64,000 nucleotides of DNA from Flavobacteriia bacterium 40-80 (GTDB taxonomy: Bacteria; Bacteroidota; Bacteroidia; Flavobacteriales_D; Crocinitomicaceae): assembly GCA_001899145.1 (NCBI GenBank), contig MKVF01000021.1, forward strand, positions 465,844-529,843, in the 5' to 3' direction. The notes beneath the pieces are model-generated. The model was not told the DNA's origin. It saw only the letters and a program-made list of their open reading frames with translations, and did no database searches. The position numbers and the translations under genes were made by a program. This document shows, piece by piece, positions 52,007 through 61,153 of the stretch. Position 1 is the stretch's first letter, and the number at the start of each line of letters is the position of its first letter.

Positions 52007-52862
52007 TAGGTTCAAATAGTGTTTGCTGGTTGATGCCGGCGATTTTTTCGGTTTCAAAAGTGCGTATTTCTTTTTGCAGCTTTTCGCCTTTATATTCGTC
52101 AGCTAACTGTAAACGTCTCAGCCCGATTTTTACATATTCGTCTTGCAATTCTATGCCAATACATTTTCTGTTTAATGCTTTCGCGACAAAGCAGGTGGTA
52201 AAAGTTCCCGAAAACGGGTCTAATACCAAATCCCCTTCGTTGCTGCTTGCTTTAATAATCCGTTCAAGCAAAGCGATGGGTTTTTGTGTTGGGTGATTTT
52301 CATATTCGTCCATACGGTAACGAACCCTTGGAAATTCCCAGACATTGCCCGGCACTTTTTCAGAACTGTAAACAGTTGGAACCGCTTTGCGATAGTCAAT
52401 AAGCTTACGTTTTGCACCGGTTTTGGCTTCCACTAAAATATCGTCTGCATTGAACGTATATTTACTTTTGTCTTTTACACAAAACAAAATGGGCTCGTAC
52501 ATTGAGCCGAAATATTTCTTTGCCTGGACACCCGAGCTGTCGTAGCTCCAAACCAACCTTGAAAGAATATTCAATTTTTTCCGCAGAAAAATGTCAAAAT
52601 AAGGCATAAACTGCGTTGCCGTCATTACATAAAAACTACCTGTCGGCTTAAGCTTTTGAATGCACAGGTCAAGCCACTCGTAACACCATTCCAGATATGC
52701 TTCTTCCGTTTTCCATTTATCAATGGACCCGTTAAAATTCTTTCCAATATTATAGGGAGGATCGGCAAACAGGAGATCAACGGAATTGTCAGGCAATGAT
52801 TTAAGAGCTTCCAAAGCATCTCCGTGGATAATTTTATGTCTGTCAGTTCCGAATATTTCCAT
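51984..52862 (-). CDS. YhdJ-like DNA adenine-N6 methyltransferase
   Basis: A 292-aa beta-class methyltransferase. Motif IV DPPYNIGKNFNGSIDKWK (about 34-52) and motif I DPFSGTFTTCFVAKAL (about 217-232) are in the beta-class order. WSYDSSGVQAKKYFGSMYEP, KVPGNVWEFPRVRY and ENHPTQKP closely follow Escherichia YhdJ, which methylates ATGCAT. Unlike YhdJ, an orphan enzyme, this gene is coupled to a putative nuclease gene. The two sit between 118-bp direct repeats inside the RND operon, so this is probably a mobile R-M unit. Confidence 0.9.
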   Translation of the reverse strand: MEIFGTDRHKIIHGDALEALKSLPDNSVDLLFADPPYNIGKNFNGSIDKWKTEEAYLEWCYEWLDLCIQKLKPTGSFYVMTATQFMPYFDIFLRKKLNILSRLVWSYDSSGVQAKKYFGSMYEPILFCVKDKSKYTFNADDILVEAKTGAKRKLIDYRKAVPTVYSSEKVPGNVWEFPRVRYRMDEYENHPTQKPIALLERIIKASSNEGDLVLDPFSGTFTTCFVAKALNRKCIGIELQDEYVKIGLRRLQLADEYKGEKLQKEIRTFETEKIAGINQQTLFEPNGTHIHD

Positions 52863-53093
52863 TGTTTATAACTTTGCTAAGCTTATCAGACAAATTTACC
52901 ATTTTTTACTAAACTGTTCGTCGGTATCTTTAAAAAAGAAGCTATGTGGGAACGGCAAAATTTTAAAGACATACATACCGCATAGCGTAATGCGGCGCCA
53001 CTGAACTTTCATACGTAAGTTTTCACCAACTACAGGAAATTTTACCAGCCGGCGGCGTTATACCAAAGCCTGTTCGGGTGCAATCCACGGCAC
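52863..53093. other. Intergenic stretch upstream of the methyltransferase
   Basis: No gene seen. The first half is AT-rich, like the R-M genes; the second half (about 53020 on) is GC-rich, marking the right boundary of the insert. It should hold the R-M promoter, but no TAnnTTTG element stands out. Confidence 0.4.
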
Positions 53094-53211
53094 ACCCCAT
53101 CGCTACCCCTTCCCGCCCGAAACCCTGTCCTGCAACCGCTGGAAGATCATATACAGCACCGGGATAACCAGCACGCCCAGCACAACACCGCTGAGCATAC
53201 CGCCGGCCGCG
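53094..53211 (-). repeat. Right copy of the 118-bp direct repeat
   Basis: The authentic 3' end of the pump gene and 9 nt beyond its stop; matches 50594-50711. Confidence 0.9.
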
Positions 53212-56200
53212 CTGATGCTGATGGATTGGTTACCGATGGCCGTTCCGCCTTTGGCAAACATCAGCGGAACCAGTCCCGCCACAAAAGCAAAGGACGTCAT
53301 CAGGATAGGACGCAAACGCATCCGCGCTCCCGCGATACCCGCTTCAAAAACCGGCAGCCCTGCCTTGCGCTGCTGTACGGCAAACTCCACGATCAAAATG
53401 GCATTTTTGGCGAGCAGTCCCACCAGCATAATCATCGCGATCTGCACATAAATATTATTGGCGATACCGGCCAGCCCGGTGGCGATAAACACCCCTAAAA
53501 TACCCGTAGGCAGGGACAGCATCACCGCCAGTGGCAACAGGTAACTTTCGTACTGGGCCGCCAGCAGGAAGTACACGAACAAAATGCTCAGCCCGAAAAT
53601 AAAGACCATCTGCGAACCCGATTTGCGTTCCTGCAGGCTCAGCCCGCTGTATTCGTAACTGTAGCCTTTGGGCAGCTCCTTTTGCAATACTTCATCTATC
53701 ACGCCCATCACTTTGCCGCTGCTCGCACCGGCACCGGCATTCACATTTACGCTGATGCTGTTGTACAAATTGTAACGGCTGATGCCCTGCGGGCCAAATA
53801 CCTTTTTAAGCGTGACCAAAGTTGATATCGGCACCATCTGGCTAAGGTTATTGCGGATCATAATATTATTCAGCGATGCCTCATCTTTCCGGAACTCCGC
53901 TTCCGAACGCACATTCACGCGGTACAGCCGTCCGAAGCGTACAAAATCGGTGGTTTGCGAACCGGTTAAATACAGCTGCAAGGCGTCCATCACCTCTTTG
54001 GGCGTTAAGCCCAGCTGCTGCGCCTTATCTTCATCCAGCACCACTTCGTACTGCGGGTAATCGCTGCGGAACGTCGTAAACGCCATCCCGATCTCCGGCC
54101 GTTCGCTTAATGCCGCGATCACCTTTTGACTGACCGCTTCAAAATCGGCAATGCTGCCCGAAGCCCGGTCCTGCAGCACAAACTCCACACCACCGGCCGT
54201 ACCAAAGCCTTCCACCGCAGGATTACGGAAGATCAGGAATTCACCCCTTATCCGGCCTCTCATCGCGTCTTCGATCTTGTGCATCACCTCGTTGATATCC
54301 GAAACTTTACCCCGGTCTTTCGGGTTTTTCAAAGTGATAAAGCCCATAGCGGAATTGGGCGCCGAGCCGGAACTGAAAAGGCTGAATCCCGAAACGGTAC
54401 TGATGCTTTTTACCTCGGGCAGTGCGGTGACTATCTCGGTGGCCTTTTCCATTTCTTTGGTAATGAACTGGAGGTTGGCGCCCGCCTGGAGGTTGACCAC
54501 AAAGGTCAGGTTATTATCGTCCTCTTCCGGCACAAACCCTTTCTGGGCGGTATTCATCAGGAAAAATGCGCCGAAGGCAACCAACGCCAATGCTCCGATG
54601 GCAATGCTTTTTCTTTTGCCTAAAAACCGTACAGCCCCGATATACTTATCCGTCAGCCGTTCAAAGCCGGTATTAAAGGCACCGGCAAATCGTTGCGTGA
54701 ACTTCTGCTTTTCGCCGGGTTCGTTGCTATGCTGATTCTTTAAGATCAAGGCACACAATGCCGGGCTCAAGGTCAGCGCATTTACCGCCGATATTAAAAT
54801 GGCTATCGCCAGCGTATAGGAAAACTGCTTATAGAAAATTCCCGCAGGACCTTCCATAAAGCCGACCGGCAGGAATACCGCCGACATCACCAGCGTAATG
54901 GAAATGATCGCCCCGCTGATCTCGCTCATCGCCGAAGCGGTCGCTGTTTTCGCGCTTTCCCCGGTCTGCTGCATCTTGGCGTGAACCGCTTCCACCACCA
55001 CGATCGCATCATCCACCACGATACCGATGGCGAGCACCAAAGCAAACAGGGTGAGCACATTTACCGAAAAGCCGATCAGGTAAATAAAGAAGAAGGTCCC
55101 GATAATGGAAACCGGTACGGCAATGGCGGGGATGATGGTGGAACGGAAGTCCTGTAGGAAAACCAGCACCACGATAAATACCAGGATAAAGGCTTCTATC
55201 AAGGTGGACTGCATTTGCGAAACCGAAGCGTCCAGGCGGTCTTTCATATTCTGGATGACCTCTACATTGATGCCGTCCGGCGAGCTTTTCTGGAAACTGG
55301 CCAAAGACCTGCGCACCTCGATAGCGATATCATTGGCATTGGAACCGCTGGCCTGCAGCACCGCAAATACCACCGAAGGCTTACCGTCCGTATAGGTATC
55401 GCTGGAATAATTGGACAGTCCGAACTCGATCCTGGCCACATCTCCCAGGCGCAATATCGTACCATCGGTTTTGGAACGCAGGATGATCCGCTCAAACTCT
55501 TCGGGCTTGTTCAGCTTGCCTTTATAGCGTAATACATATTGCAAGGAAGCATCGGTTTCTTCGCCCAGGCTGCCCGGTGAAGCCTCAAAGCTATATTGCT
55601 GTATGGCTGCTTCCACATCGGAAGGCACCAGCCCGTAGGACGAAAGCTTTACGGGATTGACCCATACACGCACCGAATAGTCCTTTGCCCCGAAAACAGT
55701 AGCATTGCCCACACCGGGAATCCGTTTGAGCTCGGGGATCAGGTTGATATTGACATAATTCTGCAGGAAGCCCTCATCATATTTTTCGGGCTTATCGCTG
55801 TTGATATTCACGATCATCAGGTAGCTGGTCTGCTGCTTGGTAGTATTCAGTCCCAGCCGTATCACTTCAGAGGGGAGCTGTGCATTGGCCTGTGCCACGC
55901 GGTTCTGCACATTTACCGCGGCCTGGTCGGGGTCGACCCCTTGCTTGAAGATCACCGTGATCGAAAAGCTGCCGTCATTGGCCGAGCTGGAGGTCATATA
56001 CTGCATATTCTCCACGCCGTTGATAGCCTGTTCCAGCGGCGTAATGACCGAGCGGATCACGGCTTCGGCGTTGGCGCCCGGGTAAACACCGGATACGAAT
56101 ACGGTAGGTGGTGCGATCTCGGGAAATTGTGTCATCGGGATGCGCAGCAAGCCCACGATCCCCAATAGCACCAGTATAATGGAAATGACCGTAGCGAGTA

Positions 56201-56228
56201 CGGGTCTTTTAATGATCTTATTCAGCAT
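53103..56228 (-). CDS. RND-family multidrug efflux pump (HAE1/MexF-like)
   Basis: A 1041-aa inner-membrane pump from the ATG at 56228 (MLNKIIKRPVLATVISIILV). An open frame reaching 56468 overlaps the adaptor gene in another frame and is not used. Twelve hydrophobic segments and two large periplasmic loops are visible. The proton-relay Asp pair lies in LAIGIVVDDAIVVVEAVHAK (TM4). It forms a tripartite pump with the adaptor upstream (13 nt) and the outer-membrane factor, now 6.5 kb away. The gene is GC-rich. The last 118 bp exist as a second diverged copy. Confidence 0.95.
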   Translation of the reverse strand: MLNKIIKRPVLATVISIILVLLGIVGLLRIPMTQFPEIAPPTVFVSGVYPGANAEAVIRSVITPLEQAINGVENMQYMTSSSANDGSFSITVIFKQGVDPDQAAVNVQNRVAQANAQLPSEVIRLGLNTTKQQTSYLMIVNINSDKPEKYDEGFLQNYVNINLIPELKRIPGVGNATVFGAKDYSVRVWVNPVKLSSYGLVPSDVEAAIQQYSFEASPGSLGEETDASLQYVLRYKGKLNKPEEFERIILRSKTDGTILRLGDVARIEFGLSNYSSDTYTDGKPSVVFAVLQASGSNANDIAIEVRRSLASFQKSSPDGINVEVIQNMKDRLDASVSQMQSTLIEAFILVFIVVLVFLQDFRSTIIPAIAVPVSIIGTFFFIYLIGFSVNVLTLFALVLAIGIVVDDAIVVVEAVHAKMQQTGESAKTATASAMSEISGAIISITLVMSAVFLPVGFMEGPAGIFYKQFSYTLAIAILISAVNALTLSPALCALILKNQHSNEPGEKQKFTQRFAGAFNTGFERLTDKYIGAVRFLGKRKSIAIGALALVAFGAFFLMNTAQKGFVPEEDDNNLTFVVNLQAGANLQFITKEMEKATEIVTALPEVKSISTVSGFSLFSSGSAPNSAMGFITLKNPKDRGKVSDINEVMHKIEDAMRGRIRGEFLIFRNPAVEGFGTAGGVEFVLQDRASGSIADFEAVSQKVIAALSERPEIGMAFTTFRSDYPQYEVVLDEDKAQQLGLTPKEVMDALQLYLTGSQTTDFVRFGRLYRVNVRSEAEFRKDEASLNNIMIRNNLSQMVPISTLVTLKKVFGPQGISRYNLYNSISVNVNAGAGASSGKVMGVIDEVLQKELPKGYSYEYSGLSLQERKSGSQMVFIFGLSILFVYFLLAAQYESYLLPLAVMLSLPTGILGVFIATGLAGIANNIYVQIAMIMLVGLLAKNAILIVEFAVQQRKAGLPVFEAGIAGARMRLRPILMTSFAFVAGLVPLMFAKGGTAIGNQSISISAAGGMLSGVVLGVLVIPVLYMIFQRLQDRVSGGKG

Positions 56229-56241
56229 TGTTCGGCGGATT

Positions 56242-57393
56242 TTATTTAACGGCTTTTTCAGTGATGATGGCATTCTCGGGAATGGCGGACAGCTCGTTGG
56301 CGATGATCCGGTCGCCCGGCTTAAAGCCGGTTTTGACAATGTAGAAATCGCCCGACTTGGTATAGCCTTGCAGTGCCACGCGTTCCATTTTGTTCTCCTT
56401 GTTGAGCAAGCCCACGAACAGCTTGTCCTGCACTTCGTACGTAGCCAGCAGCGGTATCTGATACACATTGGCTTGGGTGGTCTTTAAAACGATCCTGCCC
56501 GTGTTGCCGGTCCGTAGCAAGGATTCCGGGTTGGGAAAAGACGCGCGTAGCGTCACCGAACCTGTGGTTGGGTCAAACTGCCCGTCCATCATATCAATTT
56601 TGCCGAGCTGGTTATAGGGCGTCCCATCGGCCAGCAATAAGGTGATGTCCCGGAAGGTCTTCAGCTTTTCCAGCAAGGTGGCTCCGGGCCGGGTGGCGTT
56701 GATTTTCAGGATCTCATTTTCAGGAAGCGAAAAGTAAGCATAGATCTCGCTCACCTGTGATAAGGTCGTCAGGGGCTGTACATCCGCAGGACTGACCAGA
56801 GCGCCCGTACGGTGGGGTATCCGGCCTATGTAGCCGCTCACCGGGGCTTTCACGGTGGCAAAGCCGAGGTTTACATCGGCTGATGCTACCAGGGTTTGCT
56901 GTTGCTGCACGGCAGCTTTGGCGTTTTCATAGCTGGTTTTCGCTTTCTGGTATTGGAAATCGGCTACTACTTTATTTTCGCTCAGCACTTTGTATTTGTC
57001 GAGCTCCAGTTGAGCGGTCGCTAACTGTGATTTCGCCATTGCCAGGGCAGCTAAGGCCGTGTTTTTCTGTTCGCGGTACACGCTGGCATTGATACGGAAC
57101 AGGGCTTGCCCGGCTTTGACAAAAGCGCCTTCGTCCACATAAATTTTGTCGATATAGCCGCTGATCTGCGGGCGTAGCTCGATATTGTCTTTGCCCTGCA
57201 GGCTGGCGGGAAATGTCTGCTCGATGACCGCTTCGCCTGGTTGCAGGGTCAGCACTGCTGCGACTACGGTTTCGGGTTGGTCTGCTGTGTCCTGCTCCGT
57301 GTTTTTACAGCTTTGTAAAAAGAGTATGGCTGTCAGCAGCAGGGTTAGTATTTTGGTGTTATGGGTTATCAAAAGTTGCATCAGTTCTTTCAT
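56242..57393 (-). CDS. RND efflux periplasmic adaptor lipoprotein (HlyD/MexE family)
   Basis: A 383-aa membrane-fusion protein, start taken at MKELMQLLITHN (57393); a nearby downstream Met is also possible. Lipobox LQSC anchors it in the inner membrane. Lipoyl half-motifs (ELRPQISGYIDKIYVDEGAF and VKAPVSGYIGRIPHRTGALV) enclose a helical hairpin (about 100-170), followed by the beta-barrel and proximal domains. It is first gene of the efflux operon. Confidence 0.94.
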   Translation of the reverse strand: MKELMQLLITHNTKILTLLLTAILFLQSCKNTEQDTADQPETVVAAVLTLQPGEAVIEQTFPASLQGKDNIELRPQISGYIDKIYVDEGAFVKAGQALFRINASVYREQKNTALAALAMAKSQLATAQLELDKYKVLSENKVVADFQYQKAKTSYENAKAAVQQQQTLVASADVNLGFATVKAPVSGYIGRIPHRTGALVSPADVQPLTTLSQVSEIYAYFSLPENEILKINATRPGATLLEKLKTFRDITLLLADGTPYNQLGKIDMMDGQFDPTTGSVTLRASFPNPESLLRTGNTGRIVLKTTQANVYQIPLLATYEVQDKLFVGLLNKENKMERVALQGYTKSGDFYIVKTGFKPGDRIIANELSAIPENAIITEKAVK

Positions 57394-57840
57394 TTTGAGC
57401 ATTAAGAGAGCCAAAAATAGCGGGTCTGATTCCTTATTGTAGGGTCAATCTGACTGAAGTGGGGAAATTCGGAAGTGAAGCGGGGGAAAGGGGGAGTTTA
57501 AATAGGGGTTGTATATTTTGGCTTCTGGTTAGTACTCTCATAGAACACACCCAGCATATATATAATGCAGGAAATTGAATGCAAATAATCACTCTTCCTG
57601 ACGAACAATAGCCAGACGGCAAATTTTAGAATGTAATAAACCTTTTTATCAGAAGGATGAAACGGATGCAGGTAGATCTTTGGATTGTTCCGTCTTCCCG
57701 TTGTGTACAAAGTACTAATTTGATTGAAGCCACAAAATCCAGAATTTGGAATTTTTACACTACTTTTAAAATTGGGCTAATAATCAGGTGTTTATAAATA
57801 AAAAGTATTTTGGATTCTCAGTATTATAATTTCTCATAAC
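57394..57840. other. Intergenic region upstream of the efflux operon
   Basis: No supported gene. A minus-strand frame (57498-57710) of 70 codons has no recognised similarity and a low-complexity end. The stretch shifts from GC-rich near the operon to AT-rich at the right, so the junction of acquired and resident DNA is probably within it. Confidence 0.4.
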
Positions 57841-57870
57841 AAAAAGGGAAGGTGACGACCTTCCCTTTTT
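57841..57870 (-). terminator. Terminator of the adhesin/PorP/OmpA locus
   Basis: Perfect 12-bp stem AAAAAGGGAAGG/CCTTCCCTTTTT with a 6-nt loop and T run on both strands, 44 nt after the stop of the OmpA gene. Confidence 0.9.
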
Positions 57871-57913
57871 TACCAACAAAAACTAACTACTCTAAAACCT
57901 AGTCTTTCAATTT

Positions 57914-60172
57914 TTAAAAACTATCTGTGCTGGTATTTATGACTTTTAATTTATCTTCACCTGTGGAGATTACCTTAAATTCCGTTCTTCTGTTTTTCTC
58001 ATGCTCTTCTTCCGAACAGTCGGATTTGACATTTCCTTCGCAGGCACAATCATTCAACAAACGGGATTCTCCATATCCTTTACCGTAAATACGCTCCGGA
58101 TTGGTAATGCGCTTTTTGATATATTCAGCGGATGCTTTCGCACGGTTGTCGGAAAGCTTCATGTTATAAGCTGCTGTAGCTCTACAGTCTGTATGTGAAC
58201 CCAATTCCACCACCATGTTCGGATATTTGTTCATGATCTCCACAATTTTGTCTAATTCTTTTGCCGCATCCGGACGAATGTTGTACTTGTTCAAATCGAA
58301 GTTAATCGGGTTGATCTGTACCAGCTCCCGTAAATCTTTCACCTCTGGATCCAGACCTAAGTCCAGGATAGAATGAACATTGTACTGTCCCGGTTTGTCA
58401 AACAGTACGTTATATGTCACCGTTTTGGAGAAATATCCTTCTTTCTGAAGTACGAAGCTGTAGCTTCCTCTGTCATTCAGCTTTTTATCATTCAGCGCTC
58501 GTCTGAAATCACCGGATTCAGGAGTAAGTATATTGATGGCTTTTCCTGTGAAATTATCCACAATGTTTACTTTCACACCTTCCAACGGTTTTCCTGTCTT
58601 TTTGTCTGTTACCACTGCATACAGCGATAATCCCGGATCTTTTTCAAGGATGACATCCGCGTAAACGACCTGCTCGTTTGTAAAAGTGCTGGCAGTATTA
58701 GTTCCGTCAAAATATTTCTCCCTGGAACCGTTCAGTGAGTATTTTTTCTCATATTCCACCTCAAACGCATAGTTTCCGTCAGCGTCCGCCATAACTGTTT
58801 CAATGATGTTACCTTTGTCGTCTTTTAGGTCGATTTTGGCCATCGGAACGACTTCCCCTTTTTTATCCCTGGCAACACCCTTGATCGTCACTGAAAAAAC
58901 AAACGGGCGGATCAGCTGAACGGAATAAATATCGTCATCGCCTTTACCTTCTGCTCTGTTAGAAGATAAAAAGCCGTATTTAAAGTCTTTGGACATTGTG
59001 AAAGCGAAATCATCGTACTGACTATTCACCGGCTTGCCGATATTTATGGTCTTAACAAAATTCCCTCCTTCCGGCAGCGCAACAAAAACATCCAGTCCTC
59101 CAAGCCCGGGCTGTCCGTCTGTTGAGAAGAATAAACGGTTTTCAACGTCTATGAACGGAAACATTTCCTGTCCTTCCGTGTTGATTTTATTGCCGAGGTT
59201 GATCATTTCCCCGAATGTCCCGTCAGGATTGACAGCAACTTTGTAGATGTCCGCACCGCCGAAGCCTCCCGGTTTATCTGATGCCAGGTACAGTGTTTTA
59301 CCGTCTCTGGAAATCGTCGGATGCCCTACGGAATAATCTTTTGAGTTGTAAGGGAATTCCCGTTCTTTTACCCATTTTCCTTTTTCATTGATGTCCGCGA
59401 TGTAAATTTTCAGATTCTGGATTTTTTGCCCGTCACGGCGTTTTTTTCCTTTCGAAACGTTGTTTCTGGTGAAATAAACCGTTTTATTATCCGGAGAAAA
59501 AGCTAAAGGGCCTTCGTGGAATTTCGTATTCACTTTTTTGACTCTTTTTACGCTTCCCGTTTTATGGTCCGCATCCAGGGACACTTTATAAACATCCAGA
59601 AAACGGTTGGAATTCCATGACCATTGATTTTTTACAAAAACTCTTTTCTTTCGGGATGTAACAAAGTACATCTCATTTTCCGCCGGATTGTAATATCCTC
59701 CGAAATCAGCGGAAGAAGTATTCAGATCCAGGTTGTGAATTTCAAAAAACGGCTTTGTGCTTTCAATCTTCGATTTGTATCCGGTATTATCCAGAAACAA
59801 AAGGCTTCTGGAATCTGCAGAGGCAAGTTGTGTGTATTTGTTCATCCACTTATCGCTTTCCGCGTAATTTCCTACTTGCTTCAGCGCGTAAGAGTAGTTA
59901 TAGAGATCCTCTTTTGTCGCATCGGATGATTCGATCATTTTAGCATAATTGTCCACAGCCTTCCGATAGTCGTCCATTTTAAGATAGCACGCTGCCAGCT
60001 TTGCTTTCAGTTTCGGGCTGTCCACTTCTGATCCGATCAGGCTTTCGTACAGCTCCGCCGCATATGCGTACGATAATTTTTCAAAGTAATTATCTGCTTT
60101 TTTTAGTTTTCCTGCCTGTCCGAAAACGGATAGGGACACAATGCAGGAGATGACCAATAGTATATTTTTCAT
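57914..60172 (-). CDS. OmpA-family protein with TPR, PD40 and CRD domains (T9SS-associated)
   Basis: A 752-aa exported protein (signal MKNILLVISCIVSLSVFGQ). Order: TPR (about 25-130), PD40 propeller blades (about 190-420; PDNKTVYFTRNNV, SRDGKTLYLASDKPGGFGGA), two carboxypeptidase-regulatory-like strands (about 430-620) and OmpA (ELGSHTDCRATAAYNMKLSD, about 650-735). It is the second such protein in the window. Here it follows a PorP/SprF gene by 17 nt, a typical downstream partner in SprB-like secretion loci, where it may brace the outer-membrane complex on peptidoglycan. Confidence 0.9.
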   Translation of the reverse strand: MKNILLVISCIVSLSVFGQAGKLKKADNYFEKLSYAYAAELYESLIGSEVDSPKLKAKLAACYLKMDDYRKAVDNYAKMIESSDATKEDLYNYSYALKQVGNYAESDKWMNKYTQLASADSRSLLFLDNTGYKSKIESTKPFFEIHNLDLNTSSADFGGYYNPAENEMYFVTSRKKRVFVKNQWSWNSNRFLDVYKVSLDADHKTGSVKRVKKVNTKFHEGPLAFSPDNKTVYFTRNNVSKGKKRRDGQKIQNLKIYIADINEKGKWVKEREFPYNSKDYSVGHPTISRDGKTLYLASDKPGGFGGADIYKVAVNPDGTFGEMINLGNKINTEGQEMFPFIDVENRLFFSTDGQPGLGGLDVFVALPEGGNFVKTINIGKPVNSQYDDFAFTMSKDFKYGFLSSNRAEGKGDDDIYSVQLIRPFVFSVTIKGVARDKKGEVVPMAKIDLKDDKGNIIETVMADADGNYAFEVEYEKKYSLNGSREKYFDGTNTASTFTNEQVVYADVILEKDPGLSLYAVVTDKKTGKPLEGVKVNIVDNFTGKAINILTPESGDFRRALNDKKLNDRGSYSFVLQKEGYFSKTVTYNVLFDKPGQYNVHSILDLGLDPEVKDLRELVQINPINFDLNKYNIRPDAAKELDKIVEIMNKYPNMVVELGSHTDCRATAAYNMKLSDNRAKASAEYIKKRITNPERIYGKGYGESRLLNDCACEGNVKSDCSEEEHEKNRRTEFKVISTGEDKLKVINTSTDSF

Positions 60173-60189
60173 ATCTTTTATCTGCTGTT

Positions 60190-61113
60190 TTAGAAATAAC
60201 GTGGTGAGCGGATACCTTGTTTTTTGAAGGTAAAGTCATAAGAAAGAAGAATCTCGAATGTTCCGCTGTTATAATTTCTTATTTTCTGCAAACCGAAATC
60301 GCTCGCAACGCCGACTTTAAACTGCGGGGAGATCTGCACCTGAACAAATGCTCCTACTGCCGCATCCAATCGGTAGTTGGCTCCGAACCAGAGTTTTTCC
60401 GCGTAAATAGCTGCCAGGGACACATCAGCGCTTAGAGGTGCACCTTCCGTAATTTTCACTAACCCGACAGGTCTTAATTTCCACTGATCGTTTAAAGTAA
60501 TTACTCCTCCGATGGTTCCGAAATAGTGACGGCGTTCCAGATTGGTGGTGCTTACTTTATCGTAGCTGCGCTCCAGGATTTTCGGAGAGCTTACCCCGAC
60601 AAAGAAATAAGGTAAATGGTAATAAATCCCGAATCCAAAATTCGGATTTACGTTATTTCTGACATTCTGCAATAATTTGGGATCGTTCGGATCATCTGAA
60701 TTCAATCCTCCTTTGTCCACGTTGATCAGGTTTAATCCTGCTTTTACGCCGAATGCGAGCTTTCCTTTGTGATTTTTGAAACGGATCGTGTAGGATGCGT
60801 CTGCATAAAACATGGTCTGGTTCATTGGTCCGATATTATCATTCACTGCTGTAAATCCCAAACCTACGGATTCGTACGATAGAGGAGAGTGGATGCTGAA
60901 TGTTGAGGAACGCGGCCGGCCGTCAAATCCTACCCATTGCTCCCGGTGGATCGCTGTCATATTTAACATCCCGCGGCTTCCTGCATACGCAGGGTTGATA
61001 AACAGCATATTGTCAAAATACTGTGTAAAGTGCGGATCCTGCTGTGCGGAAACATTGGCAGTTCCGAGAACCACCAATGTTAAACAACCTATTAAAAACT
61101 TAACTGTTTTCAT
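60190..61113 (-). CDS. PorP/SprF-family type IX secretion membrane protein
   Basis: A 307-aa outer-membrane beta-barrel protein with a signal peptide ending VSAQ. The family start QDPHFTQYFDNMLFINPAYA and the block HREQWVGFDGRPRSSTFSIH are diagnostic. The end KKQGIRSPRYF has the terminal aromatic of barrel proteins. SprF-type proteins are needed for secretion of adhesins with type B C-terminal domains. The adhesin gene just upstream (40 nt) has such a domain, so this is most likely its dedicated partner. Confidence 0.94.
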   Translation of the reverse strand: MKTVKFLIGCLTLVVLGTANVSAQQDPHFTQYFDNMLFINPAYAGSRGMLNMTAIHREQWVGFDGRPRSSTFSIHSPLSYESVGLGFTAVNDNIGPMNQTMFYADASYTIRFKNHKGKLAFGVKAGLNLINVDKGGLNSDDPNDPKLLQNVRNNVNPNFGFGIYYHLPYFFVGVSSPKILERSYDKVSTTNLERRHYFGTIGGVITLNDQWKLRPVGLVKITEGAPLSADVSLAAIYAEKLWFGANYRLDAAVGAFVQVQISPQFKVGVASDFGLQKIRNYNSGTFEILLSYDFTFKKQGIRSPRYF

Positions 61114-61153
61114 TTTTTATTTTTTTCGATTTTGAAAAATCTGTCTTTTATTA

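Noticed and set aside
56229..56468. 80-codon N-terminal extension of the RND pump
   Set aside because: It overlaps the adaptor gene in another frame, is Cys/Arg/Ser-rich in an unnatural way, and the canonical RND N-terminus begins at 56228.
57498..57710. 70-codon minus-strand frame in the gap upstream of the efflux operon
   Set aside because: No recognised similarity, no clear start context and a low-complexity end; more likely chance.
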